DNA of 64,000 bases from Gymnorhina tibicen (Eukaryota; Chordata; Aves; Passeriformes; Artamidae). Shown here one piece after another: positions 50,801-58,499 of the stretch. The stretch's first letter is position 1, and the number at the start of each line of letters is the position of its first letter. The stretch lies in assembly GCA_013399875.1 (NCBI GenBank), contig VXAZ01002107.1, forward strand, positions 305,409 through 369,408. The letters run 5' to 3'. The notes below the pieces were generated by a model. The model saw only the letters and a program-made list of their open reading frames with translations. It had not been told where the DNA came from and made no database searches. Position numbers and translations under genes: made by a program.

Positions 50801-53800
50801 TTCCTCCTTTGGAAGCTTAACACAAGTGGTTTGGGATGGAGCTTTTCTCTTGATTTCAGCAGGAAACTGGCTTTGCTGTACTGACGTCTTCAGTTTGACT
50901 TTTAGTGGAGAACTAACATGTAGCAGGATAAAAAACTTCAATTGCTGCACTGAAACTGCAAGTAAACACATGCAAAATCTTTCCAAATACATGGTACTAA
51001 AATAATCTATATTCAATCACGAAATAAAAAGAAAAAAAAGGAGCATTCCTCTATAAATAAACAGCTCTTACAACAACTTCTTTTGAAACTGATGGTTCAG
51101 TTCCCTGTATACCACCCTCCTGAGTGTTTTGGTCGTTGCTCAACTCTTTGTTCTCCTCAAGTTTAACTACAAAAGGCAGAATCTAGATCATTTTAATACA
51201 GCTCAGATGTTTCTGAATATCTCTGCAAAGGATTCAGAAAAACAGATTAAAGAAGTACACGACAAAAGCAATGTCAAAACTGAGATCTCTGGCTTAAATT
51301 TTGGATAAGAGAAGTAATAAAAAATCTGGAAAAATAAACTTTTAGTTTTACAGATGAATAACTAGAAGCATTTTGAAAAATAGAAGTTCACTTATTCTCT
51401 GCCTGCAGCAGAGAATAAGCAGCTACTGGATTGAGTTATTTCCCAACTTGTCACTGGCCTTAAGTGACTGACATTTTCACATGTTCTGACAGCCAAAAAG
51501 AAAAAATTATTAAAAATATTGTTGAAGGATTGAAAAAAACCAGCAGCTTTTTTGCAAAGCTTCTGTTAACAACTAAAAAAAGAAAAAGGAAAAAAAGAAA
51601 GAAAAAAAAAAAGGCAAGGGAGTTTCCCTTGCAATCAAACATGAATTTTCAGTCTTCTAAATACGCATGTCTAAAATACGTATTAATAGAAACAGAAAAT
51701 CAAAACTTTTCAGCTGGCTGTTTCAAAAACACCTGCAAAAATACTTAATTCTCCTGCTGTCAGAATCAAGTCTGATACTCTAATCTTTTCTTCAACTTTA
51801 AACAAGCAAGTCACATTTCTGTTTGTTTAGTGCTCCAGCATACGTGGCAAATAAATATCCTTTTGGCTTCCAAGTTTCCAGGATAGCTGAAGTTACTCCT
51901 CTTCTTCAAACAGAATTCTCTTGCTTGAGATGTGGCAAGACCCCTAACAGTTGCCAATTTATCAGACGATGAACAGTAGGAGCACAGATCATTGTAATAT
52001 TTTATCCAATTTTGCCAAATACTTAAGTTTTCCTTTGGGGAAACCCAAGCCAAGTGTTTTTCATGGAACCAGATTACAAAAATTACTACCAAAAAGCCTG
52101 ATGTTTAACTGCTAAAGGTTTCAAAAGTACAGAGCTTAAGTTAAAAGGCCTGGAGAAACTACACCCCTTTGAAAATCCTCTTGCCTGGCTTTCTGTCCAC
52201 TCTACAGTCCTATACCTGTCCCATGCTGTATAAAGCTGTAACTCTTGCAATTTTAAGCTTGAATTACATAATTAAGTTTATACCGTAACACAGAACCTGG
52301 GACATGTGGCAAGATGCTGCCCGGAGACAGCAGTTTGTGCTGCAGGAACTGATGCACCTTGAGAGGGGTTTCTGCAACAGCCACAAAGAATGTGCAAGAA
52401 CGTCCATATAAAGCCAGTAAGAATTAATCTTTAATATTTACCTTACTCGCATCTACAGTTTCTCCTCAGAAGAGTATTACTTATAGAATATTTGAAAATA
52501 ATTATTACTTGAGGAAGTCCACTCCAAGTAACTATTTATTCTTAACCTTTCTAAACTCAGCCATCCCAGGGTGGGTGGAACGGCTCAGAGACCCAGAATT
52601 GTAGGACACCTGCACAGGAATCACAAGTCAGAGCAAAAGAAACCACAGCCAGCGTGGCCTATGGTCATATGACAGTCACATCCGGGGCACAGCCTGGAAT
52701 GACTGGACGTGGCACCAGATCCCCTTTCTCTTCTACAAACAGTGTGTAGAAGAGCCCCCAAACTGCATCTGACATGGCTTACTACTGAAGAAATATTAAA
52801 TGTCATTTTTACCTACAAAATAAATAAAATCTATTTATGTTCTCCAGAATCTGATGCCTACAGACAGCTCTTTTCGAGCTTCCTTTTCCTAGAATTTCAA
52901 ACCAAATACTTTACTGTTCATAGCCTGACGTGAAATAAACTGGTTTGGGAAAGATCAGGCAAGGATTAGGAGAGTTACCACAAGCAATTCTTAGCTACCA
53001 CTCTAAAAGCCATCAGAATACTCCTGAAAGTAATATTTGTTATGGTCTTTTTAAAGGCTTTACAGGTGCTGTTACTTATTTTAGCTCTGTTTTCTCCCCT
53101 CCTTCCCGGATATTTCTATAGAATGTCATGTACTGTAGGTTGCTTTCTCCCCCACCTCAGCAACAACTCCTCTGAAAAATATCAAACAAGTATTTGACTT
53201 ACCATATAATTGCTATATGCATGATCAAACATTTCAAGCACTTGATTTCTAAACAAGAAAAAAAAAAAGCATTAGTAGTCTGTCTCCCAATGGCCTTTAA
53301 CACACCATCTTACATGCATCACACTTTAGTATCTGAATAACAGGCACAGGTCCTCTACTAACATACTCTACTCAAGTAAATGAAATACAGAATAATAATT
53401 TTTCTTTATTCAGCTACTCTTCTCCACTCCAGAAAGGAAAGATTCTTTCTTCACCTAACATGAAATTATTTGGGGATCTCTTGGCAAGCAAATACTAAAG
53501 AAAACCCTTACACTTATTTCATATGTTTGACAGGACAGAAATGCTTCTATATAAAAAACTCCCAAAAAACCACATTGTTTTTTAAGACACAGCACTACTT
53601 CTGATCATTCCTAACTGTTTCACTAAGAAGCCCTGCAAGCAAAAAAGGATGCTAATTTCTACCATCAACATAATTCACAATCTCTGCTGATAAGACCGAA
53701 CATGAAAGAGCCAAGAACACCACAATTATATTGTAAATATCCAATTTAGTTCAATGACTTGGAAATTCAAGAAGTAGCTTTAACTCATCAAGTGCATTAA

Positions 53801-55213
53801 GGCATCAAAAGAGCAGAGGATGGTGCGTCTCCCAGGCACCTCTCAGGCTGCAGCAGGTAAAACCCCACATAAGCACACAAAGCTGCTGGGTGATGCAGTA
53901 CACAGAAAATTGCTTAAAGCTTACATTTACAGGCATTTTCTGTGACTGACATGATCCTGTCGTTAAATTCAGAAGTGACCCAGTAACTTAGTGCCCCCAA
54001 ACACAAACCAGGGCAGGACATGGCCTGCACATGCCTGGGGCATCAGATGATATTTTAAGTGCAAGTTATTAATGCAAAAATTTTAAAACCAATTGGGGAA
54101 TGAAATTTCAATTCCTTGTGTAACCTCATGAAGAAAACATATATGAGATTACACACACTGAGAATCCAAGATGGAAAACCCCAGTAACTGTAAACACTGG
54201 AGTTAAACATCAACTTATACCCGACAGCTGGACTTGATGATCTTGGAGGCCTTTTCCAACCTTAACAACTCCGTGATTAACAACTATGAGAGTACCCAGA
54301 CCGTTTCTCCAGCAGACTTTTTGCATTATTATTCTGTACAACTGACCAGTGGATGGGAAGAGGACGATGAAACTGCCCCAGTAACATACTAAGACAAAAT
54401 ATGCTTGATTGTCAATTTATTTAAAAAAATCCCACTCCATGCGGGAAAATGTATTTCCCCCTATGTTGTAATATTTACCTTTCAACTAAAAACTACAGTA
54501 AAAGAATCGGCCTCCTACACGTACATGCACGGGGAACCGAAGCAGTTTAGGTTACATACAGGAAATAGGCAGAACATACGTAAACGTTTACCTTTTTTAT
54601 GACTCCCGCACTCTCACAGACGTACGGCCATAATTAAACCAACTGAGTGTCGATTTAGAGTTATCTTTGATCACTTTTACCCCTAACTCCACGCAAGCCC
54701 TGGCTGAAACCTCCAAGGCGAGCTCCCAAGCACTGGTGAGTTACAAGTTCCCACAGCACATGGTTTGACCCCACACCGGAGAAGGGGCCGCGTGTCCCCA
54801 ACAGCCGGGTGACCTGGCCCAAAACACCCGCCGGGGTCCGGCACACGCAGCTCCAACACGGCAGGCACCAATGCCTCGCGTCCCTGAAGTGTTCGGGGGG
54901 AGAGGGAGGGACAGGGGACGCGGTCCCGAAGCTCTGCGCACGCAGCCTCCCAGTCCACCCCAACTCCGGGGACAGCGCACACCCCCTGCCCAGCACGGCG
55001 GGGCCCGGCCCGCCGTCCTTCCCTCCCTCCCTCCTGCCGTCCCTGCGCTCACCCCAGCCGGCGCTTCTCCTCCCTGCTCATGGCCCCGGCGCCCGGGGCG
55101 GCCGCCAGCACGGAGGAGGCGGAGAGCAGGCCAAGGGCCAGGAGCTTCCAGGGCCTCCTCCAGCGGGGCCCCCGCTCCCCGGCGCGGCAGCCCGGAGCTC
55201 CGCTGAGGGCCAT
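32424..55213 (-). CDS. EDEM3: EDEM3, ER degradation-enhancing alpha-mannosidase-like protein 3 (complete, 20 coding exons)
   Basis: Twenty - strand exons with GT-AG junctions and consistent phases total 2805 nt, giving 934 residues against 932 in human. Order: N-terminal hydrophobic signal segment (about residues 22-40); GH47 alpha-mannosidase domain (about 50-500) with [11 protein letters not shown] placing the catalytic Glu at 147, the DSYYEYLLK motif (Asp294) and calcium-site TTEAH (Thr492); PA domain (about 655-790); an acidic tail; and C-terminal KDEL for ER retrieval. Cys83 and Cys442, the pair I recall as redox-regulated through ERp46 in mammals, are at the same numbers. The enzyme trims mannose from Man9/Man8 N-glycans of misfolded glycoproteins, feeding ER-associated degradation. 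The Met at 55211-55213 is chosen for its GCCGCCATGG context and because translation then reaches the conserved MSREEK block. The gene lies downstream of NIBAN1 on the same strand and is convergent with C1orf21. Confidence 0.97.
34315..34500 (-). CDS. EDEM3: EDEM3 coding exon 19, end of PA domain
   Basis: 186 nt encoding [40 protein letters not shown] and [10 protein letters not shown]. Donor GTAAGG, with a split Asp codon into the last exon. Confidence 0.95.
34890..35055 (-). CDS. EDEM3: EDEM3 coding exon 18, PA domain core
   Basis: 166 nt encoding [20 protein letters not shown], then [20 protein letters not shown] and [10 protein letters not shown]. The RG.C.F..KA..A..AGA pattern is typical of PA domains. 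Confidence 0.95.
35805..35999 (-). CDS. EDEM3: EDEM3 coding exon 17 (residues 617-681)
   Basis: 195 nt encoding [40 protein letters not shown] and [18 protein letters not shown]; start of the PA (protease-associated) domain. Confidence 0.95.
36495..36648 (-). CDS. EDEM3: EDEM3 coding exon 16 (residues 565-616)
   Basis: 154 nt encoding [20 protein letters not shown], then [20 protein letters not shown] and LVQHAVQ. Donor GTAAGA. Confidence 0.95.
37418..37572 (-). CDS. EDEM3: EDEM3 coding exon 15 (residues 514-565)
   Basis: 155 nt encoding [20 protein letters not shown] and [20 protein letters not shown], the linker between the mannosidase and PA domains. Confidence 0.95.
39792..39957 (-). 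CDS. EDEM3: EDEM3 coding exon 14, calcium-site TTEAH
   Basis: 166 nt encoding [20 protein letters not shown] and [21 protein letters not shown] (to residue 513). Thr492 in TTEAH is the calcium-coordinating Thr of GH47. Eight consecutive A in the coding strand sit close to the donor GTATGT. Confidence 0.95.
40480..40604 (-). CDS. EDEM3: EDEM3 coding exon 13 (residues 417-458)
   Basis: 125 nt encoding [20 protein letters not shown] and [21 protein letters not shown]. Cys442 lies in RVPCGF. Confidence 0.95.
40785..40868 (-). CDS. EDEM3: EDEM3 coding exon 12 (residues 389-416)
   Basis: 84 nt encoding [20 protein letters not shown] then ESTYFLYK. The LRPEFAEST motif contributes active-site acids in GH47 enzymes (Glu406 and Glu409 here). 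Confidence 0.95.
42078..42161 (-). CDS. EDEM3: EDEM3 coding exon 11 (residues 361-388)
   Basis: 84 nt encoding [20 protein letters not shown] and KKHNFLPE; identical to human as I recall it. Confidence 0.95.
42622..42775 (-). mobile_element. CR1 fragment in EDEM3 intron 10
   Basis: ATCATAGATACCCAGAATGG, TTGGGTTGGAAGGGACCTTA, GGTCAGGGACACCTTCCACT and GGACACTTCCAGGGATG: a CR1 3' end whose own sense strand equals the EDEM3 sense strand. Confidence 0.9.
42882..43007 (-). CDS. EDEM3: EDEM3 coding exon 10 (residues 319-360)
   Basis: 126 nt, phase 0 at both ends, encoding [20 protein letters not shown] then the [17 protein letters not shown] block. Confidence 0.95.
44286..44383 (-). CDS. EDEM3: EDEM3 coding exon 9, catalytic Asp region
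   Basis: 98 nt encoding [20 protein letters not shown] and [13 protein letters not shown] (to residue 318). Asp294 in [11 protein letters not shown] aligns with a catalytic acid of the GH47 family. Confidence 0.95.
44920..45025 (-). CDS. EDEM3: EDEM3 coding exon 8 (residues 251-286)
   Basis: 106 nt encoding [20 protein letters not shown] and the [13 protein letters not shown] block. The acceptor's pyrimidine tract is a (TTG)n repeat (see findings). Confidence 0.95.
45029..45046. repeat. CAA/TTG repeat at EDEM3 exon 8 acceptor
   Basis: Five to six CAA units on + (TTG on the EDEM3 strand) immediately before the CAG acceptor at 45026-45028. Confidence 0.9.
45421..45555 (-). CDS. EDEM3: EDEM3 coding exon 7 (residues 206-250)
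   Basis: 135 nt encoding [20 protein letters not shown] then [18 protein letters not shown]. The donor GTTTGC is non-optimal but GT-type. Both flanking phases are 0. Confidence 0.95.
46042..46195 (-). CDS. EDEM3: EDEM3 coding exon 6 (residues 154-205)
   Basis: 154 nt encoding [20 protein letters not shown], then the [16 protein letters not shown] block of the GH47 domain. Donor GTAAGT. Confidence 0.95.
46829..46941 (-). CDS. EDEM3: EDEM3 coding exon 5, catalytic Glu147
   Basis: 113 nt encoding [15 protein letters not shown] and on to [12 protein letters not shown] (residues 117-154). The Glu of VFETNIR is residue 147, the position of the catalytic acid known from mutagenesis of mammalian EDEM3. 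It contains a run of seven A in the coding strand. Confidence 0.95.
47389..47428 (-). CDS. EDEM3: EDEM3 coding exon 4 (residues 103-116)
   Basis: A 40-nt microexon-like segment encoding [13 protein letters not shown], a GH47 signature region. Donor GTAAGT, acceptor CATAG. Confidence 0.95.
47918..48068 (+). mobile_element. CR1 fragment in EDEM3 intron 3
   Basis: GTGTCCAAGGCCAGGTTGGA, GATAGTGGAAGGTGTCCCTG, GGGTCCCTTCCAAACC, then GGGATTCTGTGATT. Sense on +, so antisense to EDEM3. Confidence 0.9.
49575..49636. repeat. 31-bp perfect tandem duplication in EDEM3 intron 3
   Basis: Two identical adjacent 31-nt units (49575-49605 and 49606-49636), starting TCTTTGGATCTCATTCACTG. No degeneration between the copies. 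Confidence 0.95.
49800..49900 (-). CDS. EDEM3: EDEM3 coding exon 3 (residues 70-103)
   Basis: 101 nt encoding [20 protein letters not shown] and continuing to DDALGK. It includes Cys83. The donor is the weaker GTTAGT. Confidence 0.95.
49995..50610 (-). mobile_element. CR1 LINE fragment with internal array, EDEM3 intron 2
   Basis: Long copy antisense on +: AGTGGGAAGGGACCTCTAGA, CTTGTCCAAGCCCCTCTGCT, TCTCTGGGCACCCTGTGCCA, then an expanded array of the CCTTCTCCAGGCTGAACAGC segment, then GATGCTCCAGCCTCTCCATC. Both open frames here are repeat artefacts. Confidence 0.85.
50297..50528. repeat. 57-bp tandem array inside a CR1 copy
   Basis: Four units begin at 50297, 50354, 50411 and 50470 (spacing 57, 57, 59). 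Each contains CCCTTGTTA, TTCCCTGGAGC, TTCTCCAGG and GAACAGCCCCAGCT. The unit length is a multiple of three, so an open frame with a 19-residue repeat runs through the first three copies. Confidence 0.93.
53203..53248 (-). CDS. EDEM3: EDEM3 coding exon 2 (residues 54-69)
   Basis: A 46-nt exon encoding [15 protein letters not shown], the start of the GH47 fold. The acceptor has a long T-tract and the donor is GTAAGT. The only difference I see from human is Ser for Gly in AYGNYM. Confidence 0.95.
54222..54283 (+). mobile_element. Short CR1 3'-end remnant, EDEM3 intron 1
   Basis: CAGCTGGACTTGATGATCTT and GGAGGCCTTTTCCAACCTTA, then an AACTCCGTGATT end. Matches the terminal 60 nt of sense CR1. Confidence 0.7.
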
Positions 55214-55620
55214 GGCGGCCGGCCGGGTGCCCGCTAGTCCCGCTGCGGGCCCATCACCGCTCCCGCGGCTCCCGGCGCAGGAAGGGCCCGACCCGGCCCC
55301 TCCGCGCGCGCCCGCGGGGGCGTAGCCAAGGAAACGGCCTCGCGCCGCCGCCGCCGCTTCCGGCACCGCCCCCCCGGCGCGCGCCGCCGGGCCAATGGGG
55401 AAGCGCGGCGCGAGGGTCACGTGCGCCGGCAGGGAATGCGTAACGAGAGGGTCGACGTGGACAAAGGGAGGGCGGACCACAGCTCCCGGCGTGCTCCGCG
55501 CCCCGTCCCGTCCCCCGCGCTCCCTCAGGCGCTGCCCGGAGCGGCTCCGAGCGCGCCCCAAGTGCGGAGTGTGGGGGAAATCATGGAATGGCTCGGGACG
55601 AAAGGGACCGTAAAGATCAG
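54750..55620 (-). promoter_or_regulatory. EDEM3: CpG-island promoter of EDEM3
   Basis: A sharply GC- and CpG-rich island surrounds coding exon 1, in contrast to AT-rich flanks. Upstream of the ATG (higher coordinates) lie an ETS-type CCGGAAG on the - strand (55357-55363), a GC box (55366-55372), a CCAAT box (55392-55396) and an E-box GTCACGTG (55416-55423). There is no TATA box, so a dispersed transcription start between about 55220 and 55350 is inferred. No perfect ER-stress element (CCAAT-N9-CCACG) was found. Confidence 0.75.
55053..55213 (-). CDS. EDEM3: EDEM3 coding exon 1 (residues 1-54)
   Basis: 161 nt from ATG to a GTGAGC donor. It encodes a basic N-region, a hydrophobic core ([17 protein letters not shown]) fitting a signal peptide, then [10 protein letters not shown], where conservation with human begins. 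The segment before MSREEK is strongly diverged from mammals. The frame remains open upstream without a stop to 55561, but the nearest further in-frame ATG is there, beyond the likely transcription start. Confidence 0.9.
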
Positions 55621-55890
55621 CTCATCATGGGTCCGGACGTGTTCAGAGCCCCGTCCAGCCTGGCCCTGCACACTCCCAGGGATGGGGCAGCCACGGCTTC
55701 TTTGGGCACTCTGTGCCAGGGCCTCACCGCCCTCCGGGGAAAAACTTCCTCCTAAGTACCCAGTCTTAACACTCAGTTTGAATCCATTCCCCGTCACCCT
55801 GTCACTCCATGCTCCTGTAAAAACTTCCTCTCCGTGTTGCTTGCAGACTCCCCTCAGGGACTGGAAGGAAACACCTCCATCGCTCCCAGC
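55582..55890 (-). mobile_element. CR1 fragment between NIBAN1 and EDEM3
   Basis: AATCATGGAATGGCTCGGGA, CTCCCAGGGATGGGGCAGCC, TTGGGCACTCTGTGCCAGGG and ACTCAGTTTGAATCCATTCC mark an antisense CR1 3' end, unusually CpG-rich at its left edge. It abuts the EDEM3 CpG island and lies just beyond the inferred NIBAN1 poly(A) site. Confidence 0.8.
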
Positions 55891-55959
55891 TGCCTGAAGA
55901 ACATTTATTTAATAAAATCCCCCAAGTTACCACACACTCACAAAAGCAGCCTCCCAGCA

Positions 55960-58499
55960 ATGGAAGGGAAGAGCGTCTTTATTTCCACGACAAGCGTACG
56001 AAGTTCCAAGCAAATACAGTGTGTTTCATGTCCTGGCCTTTAACAGCAGAAACCCCATGGAATTTCACACCCCAGCCCGCTCCCGTCAGGGCACCCGACC
56101 CTCGGCCATGGGCCGCGAGAGGCGATTTATTACGGTTCCCAGTTTGTGAAGGCAACTGCAAGAAAGCAACAAAAGCGACGGAATGGGCACATTATTATCA
56201 TTTCTGATCAGTGGTCCCATGTAACCTTGCAGATTGCTGAGCTCGTCTAGCCAAGCTGTCGCTTCTAACCAAGTGGGGTAAAGACAAGAGAAACACTACT
56301 TTATCCATTTGCAAAAGGACAGAAAATGCCCAAAACCGGGAAAAAAGTCCCCTGTCCATGAGGAACTGCAATTTAAACTGCAGAACCAAGCAATGTACAG
56401 GCTGAATATTCCCCATCCTTTCCCATCCCACTGGTGAAAAACATCTGAGCATCTGCATTCAGCAATGCAACTCATATCACAGGAAAATATTACCCAGATC
56501 TAAGCCTGCCACAGAAATAACTCCAAAATTACCATGATGGGAATACTTATGCAAAATGCTCTCTGTACAGATGTATCTAATTCATATTAGAATGAATTAG
56601 TTTCCTTTTGCAGGAGGCTGCAGTCTTTTTTGCTATCATGCCAGTTGTCTTTCACACAAAAAAAGTATTAAAAACCCATCATGTTCCCCAATTTTAGCTT
56701 TAAAAGGCTGCTGCTGCTTAACTCTAGAGCACGTTATAAATTTGAAGTCACTTAACACTCAGTACCAATTAAAAATAGTTCATGATTTGTAGAAGTGAAG
56801 CAGTGGCAGTGAAATAACCAATGATTTGTAAAAAAAAATTGTCTGGCAGTGGTTTGTATGTTTACAAATTAGTATTTTTGCATGAAATATAAGGAGGAAA
56901 CGAGTCAAAGTACTTCTGCAAGGAAAACATCTGTGACCTTCACTTTTCCATACCACAGTACAACTTCTAGAATAAATAGTAACTGCATTTATTTTACTGC
57001 AGTGACAGAGCAGTTAATCCAGTTACTCAACAAGGTTCCTTCCTCACACAGTAATATTTGCCTGTTCCTCTAGTGTCAGTTCTCTGCTAGTATTAATATT
57101 TTGATAGCATTCAAAGACTGCACAGTTTGCTGAAGTTAAATGCTAACACACATTATGCTCCCAGGACTTTGTTATTTCTTCCCATGTCTTTATGGACATA
57201 AATCCTGCAGTCCTTGCTGCAATTATCATGAATCTTTGGTGTCCTGTACTGTATGACATTCAGAAACAGGCTCAAAACACCAGGCCAGAATTTCAAAGTG
57301 CCTTAAACTGACCTCTAAGCTAAGGTCTTGCATTTGAAATGCCAATTTACTAAGACACTGGGTTTCATCTCCAAGCTTTTCTGTGCAAACTGAGACACAA
57401 AGAACACATTTAAGCAACTCTGTGCCGAGATCATGGCTTGATATAGATCATGTGTATTAAAGCAGCTGTCTCATTTTAATAACTGCTTTTGTAATGTGAT
57501 TCTGCCCTCCAAAATCTAAGCACATGTAACAACCTCTGGCTGCCTGTCACTTCAGTTAACATCTGCATTAGAAATTACATGAAATGGTTCTGATATTTCA
57601 CAATTGTTGCCACTTACTACATGATTTCCACACCTAAAAAGGCCTACAGACCTGGGTAACTCAGTGGGAACGGGAATGGCAGGACTCGATATTCTGTATT
57701 AGATAGCTGTGAGTATTTTATGGTGGGATATAAACCAGAGAAATGCTGCCTAATGGTTATAGATATTGTAAACATTCTCATCTCTCCCTTCCATAAAACA
57801 AAAGAAAACAAAATAGCCATAAAGTGCTCTGGAAGGCTAAACAACCCCGAAGTGCGGAGTGGGACTGAGAAACCTGCTCCCATACTTTCCCCTTTTTAAA
57901 TACAGCAATAAGAGAAAAAAAAAAATTAAAATCAGAATATTTGCTTGTCTTTGATATCTGCCAAAACTTGAAAATAATTAAGTAATCAGTTTGCAGAGTT
58001 TGCACAGTGTGGCTTTTCAGCAATCTACTAAATCAACTATTTGGTTCTGTTCACTACTAAAAAATGTTTTTATTTCCTGTATACTGCATGCAAATACTAA
58101 AAGCATCCTCGAGTATGTATGTACCAACCACCAGAATCAGAGCAGTACTTGTCAAAACCATGCATTTAAAAATCAAGAGCATCCCTAGGAACAGCTAAGT
58201 TGTTAAAATCATTTGATGATAGTTGGGCGTTTGAAGCATTCAGTGGTCACATTTTCAGACTTTTTCTCTAGCTTTAAAAGGGAGCAAATCTGAAGTGAGG
58301 TTCCTCAGCAGTAATCTGGTTTTAACCAAAAGGAAACCCATCACCCATCTCTCAGGAAGGGATCCGTGGGAAACCTGCAGGAGCTGGGGACACCACAACA
58401 AAGCCTATTTCCTCCAGCGCCGACCTGAATAAGTATTCACAATTGAACAGGGATTACTGGAGTAAATAGGTCCTGTAGGGCTGGGCTGAAAGCTGCTTT
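55960..58499 (-). other. NIBAN1: NIBAN1 3' UTR
   Basis: Inferred UTR from the stop codon to the AATAAA at 55978-55983 on the - strand, about 2.5 kb, AT-rich and free of recognisable CR1. A nearer AATAAA on the - strand at 58069-58074 could give a short form. The end point is inferred, not demonstrated. Confidence 0.5.
55978..55983 (-). terminator. Candidate distal poly(A) signal, NIBAN1
   Basis: AATAAA on the - strand, just before a CR1 copy and the EDEM3 CpG island. It is the last strong signal before the neighbouring promoter. Confidence 0.4.

Larger units (their letters stand above)
40605..55052 (-). other. EDEM3 introns 1-12
   Basis: Intervening sequence between the 5' exons. The largest introns are intron 2 (49901-53202), intron 3 (47429-49799), intron 1 (53249-55052), intron 9 (43008-44285) and intron 11 (40869-42077). 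They carry CR1 fragments in introns 10, 3, 2 and 1, a 31-bp tandem duplication in intron 3 and a CAA/TTG repeat at the intron 7 acceptor. No nested gene could be supported. Confidence 0.8.

Noticed and set aside
54809..55237. 142-codon open frame on the + strand through the CpG island
   Set aside because: GC-rich shadow of EDEM3 exon 1 and its promoter; no evidence for a divergent gene.
55049..55561. 170-codon frame extending EDEM3 upstream to an ATG near 55561
   Set aside because: The extension is CpG-island sequence with no family similarity and would require transcription to start beyond the CCAAT/E-box cluster; the ATG at 55211-55213 has an ideal context.
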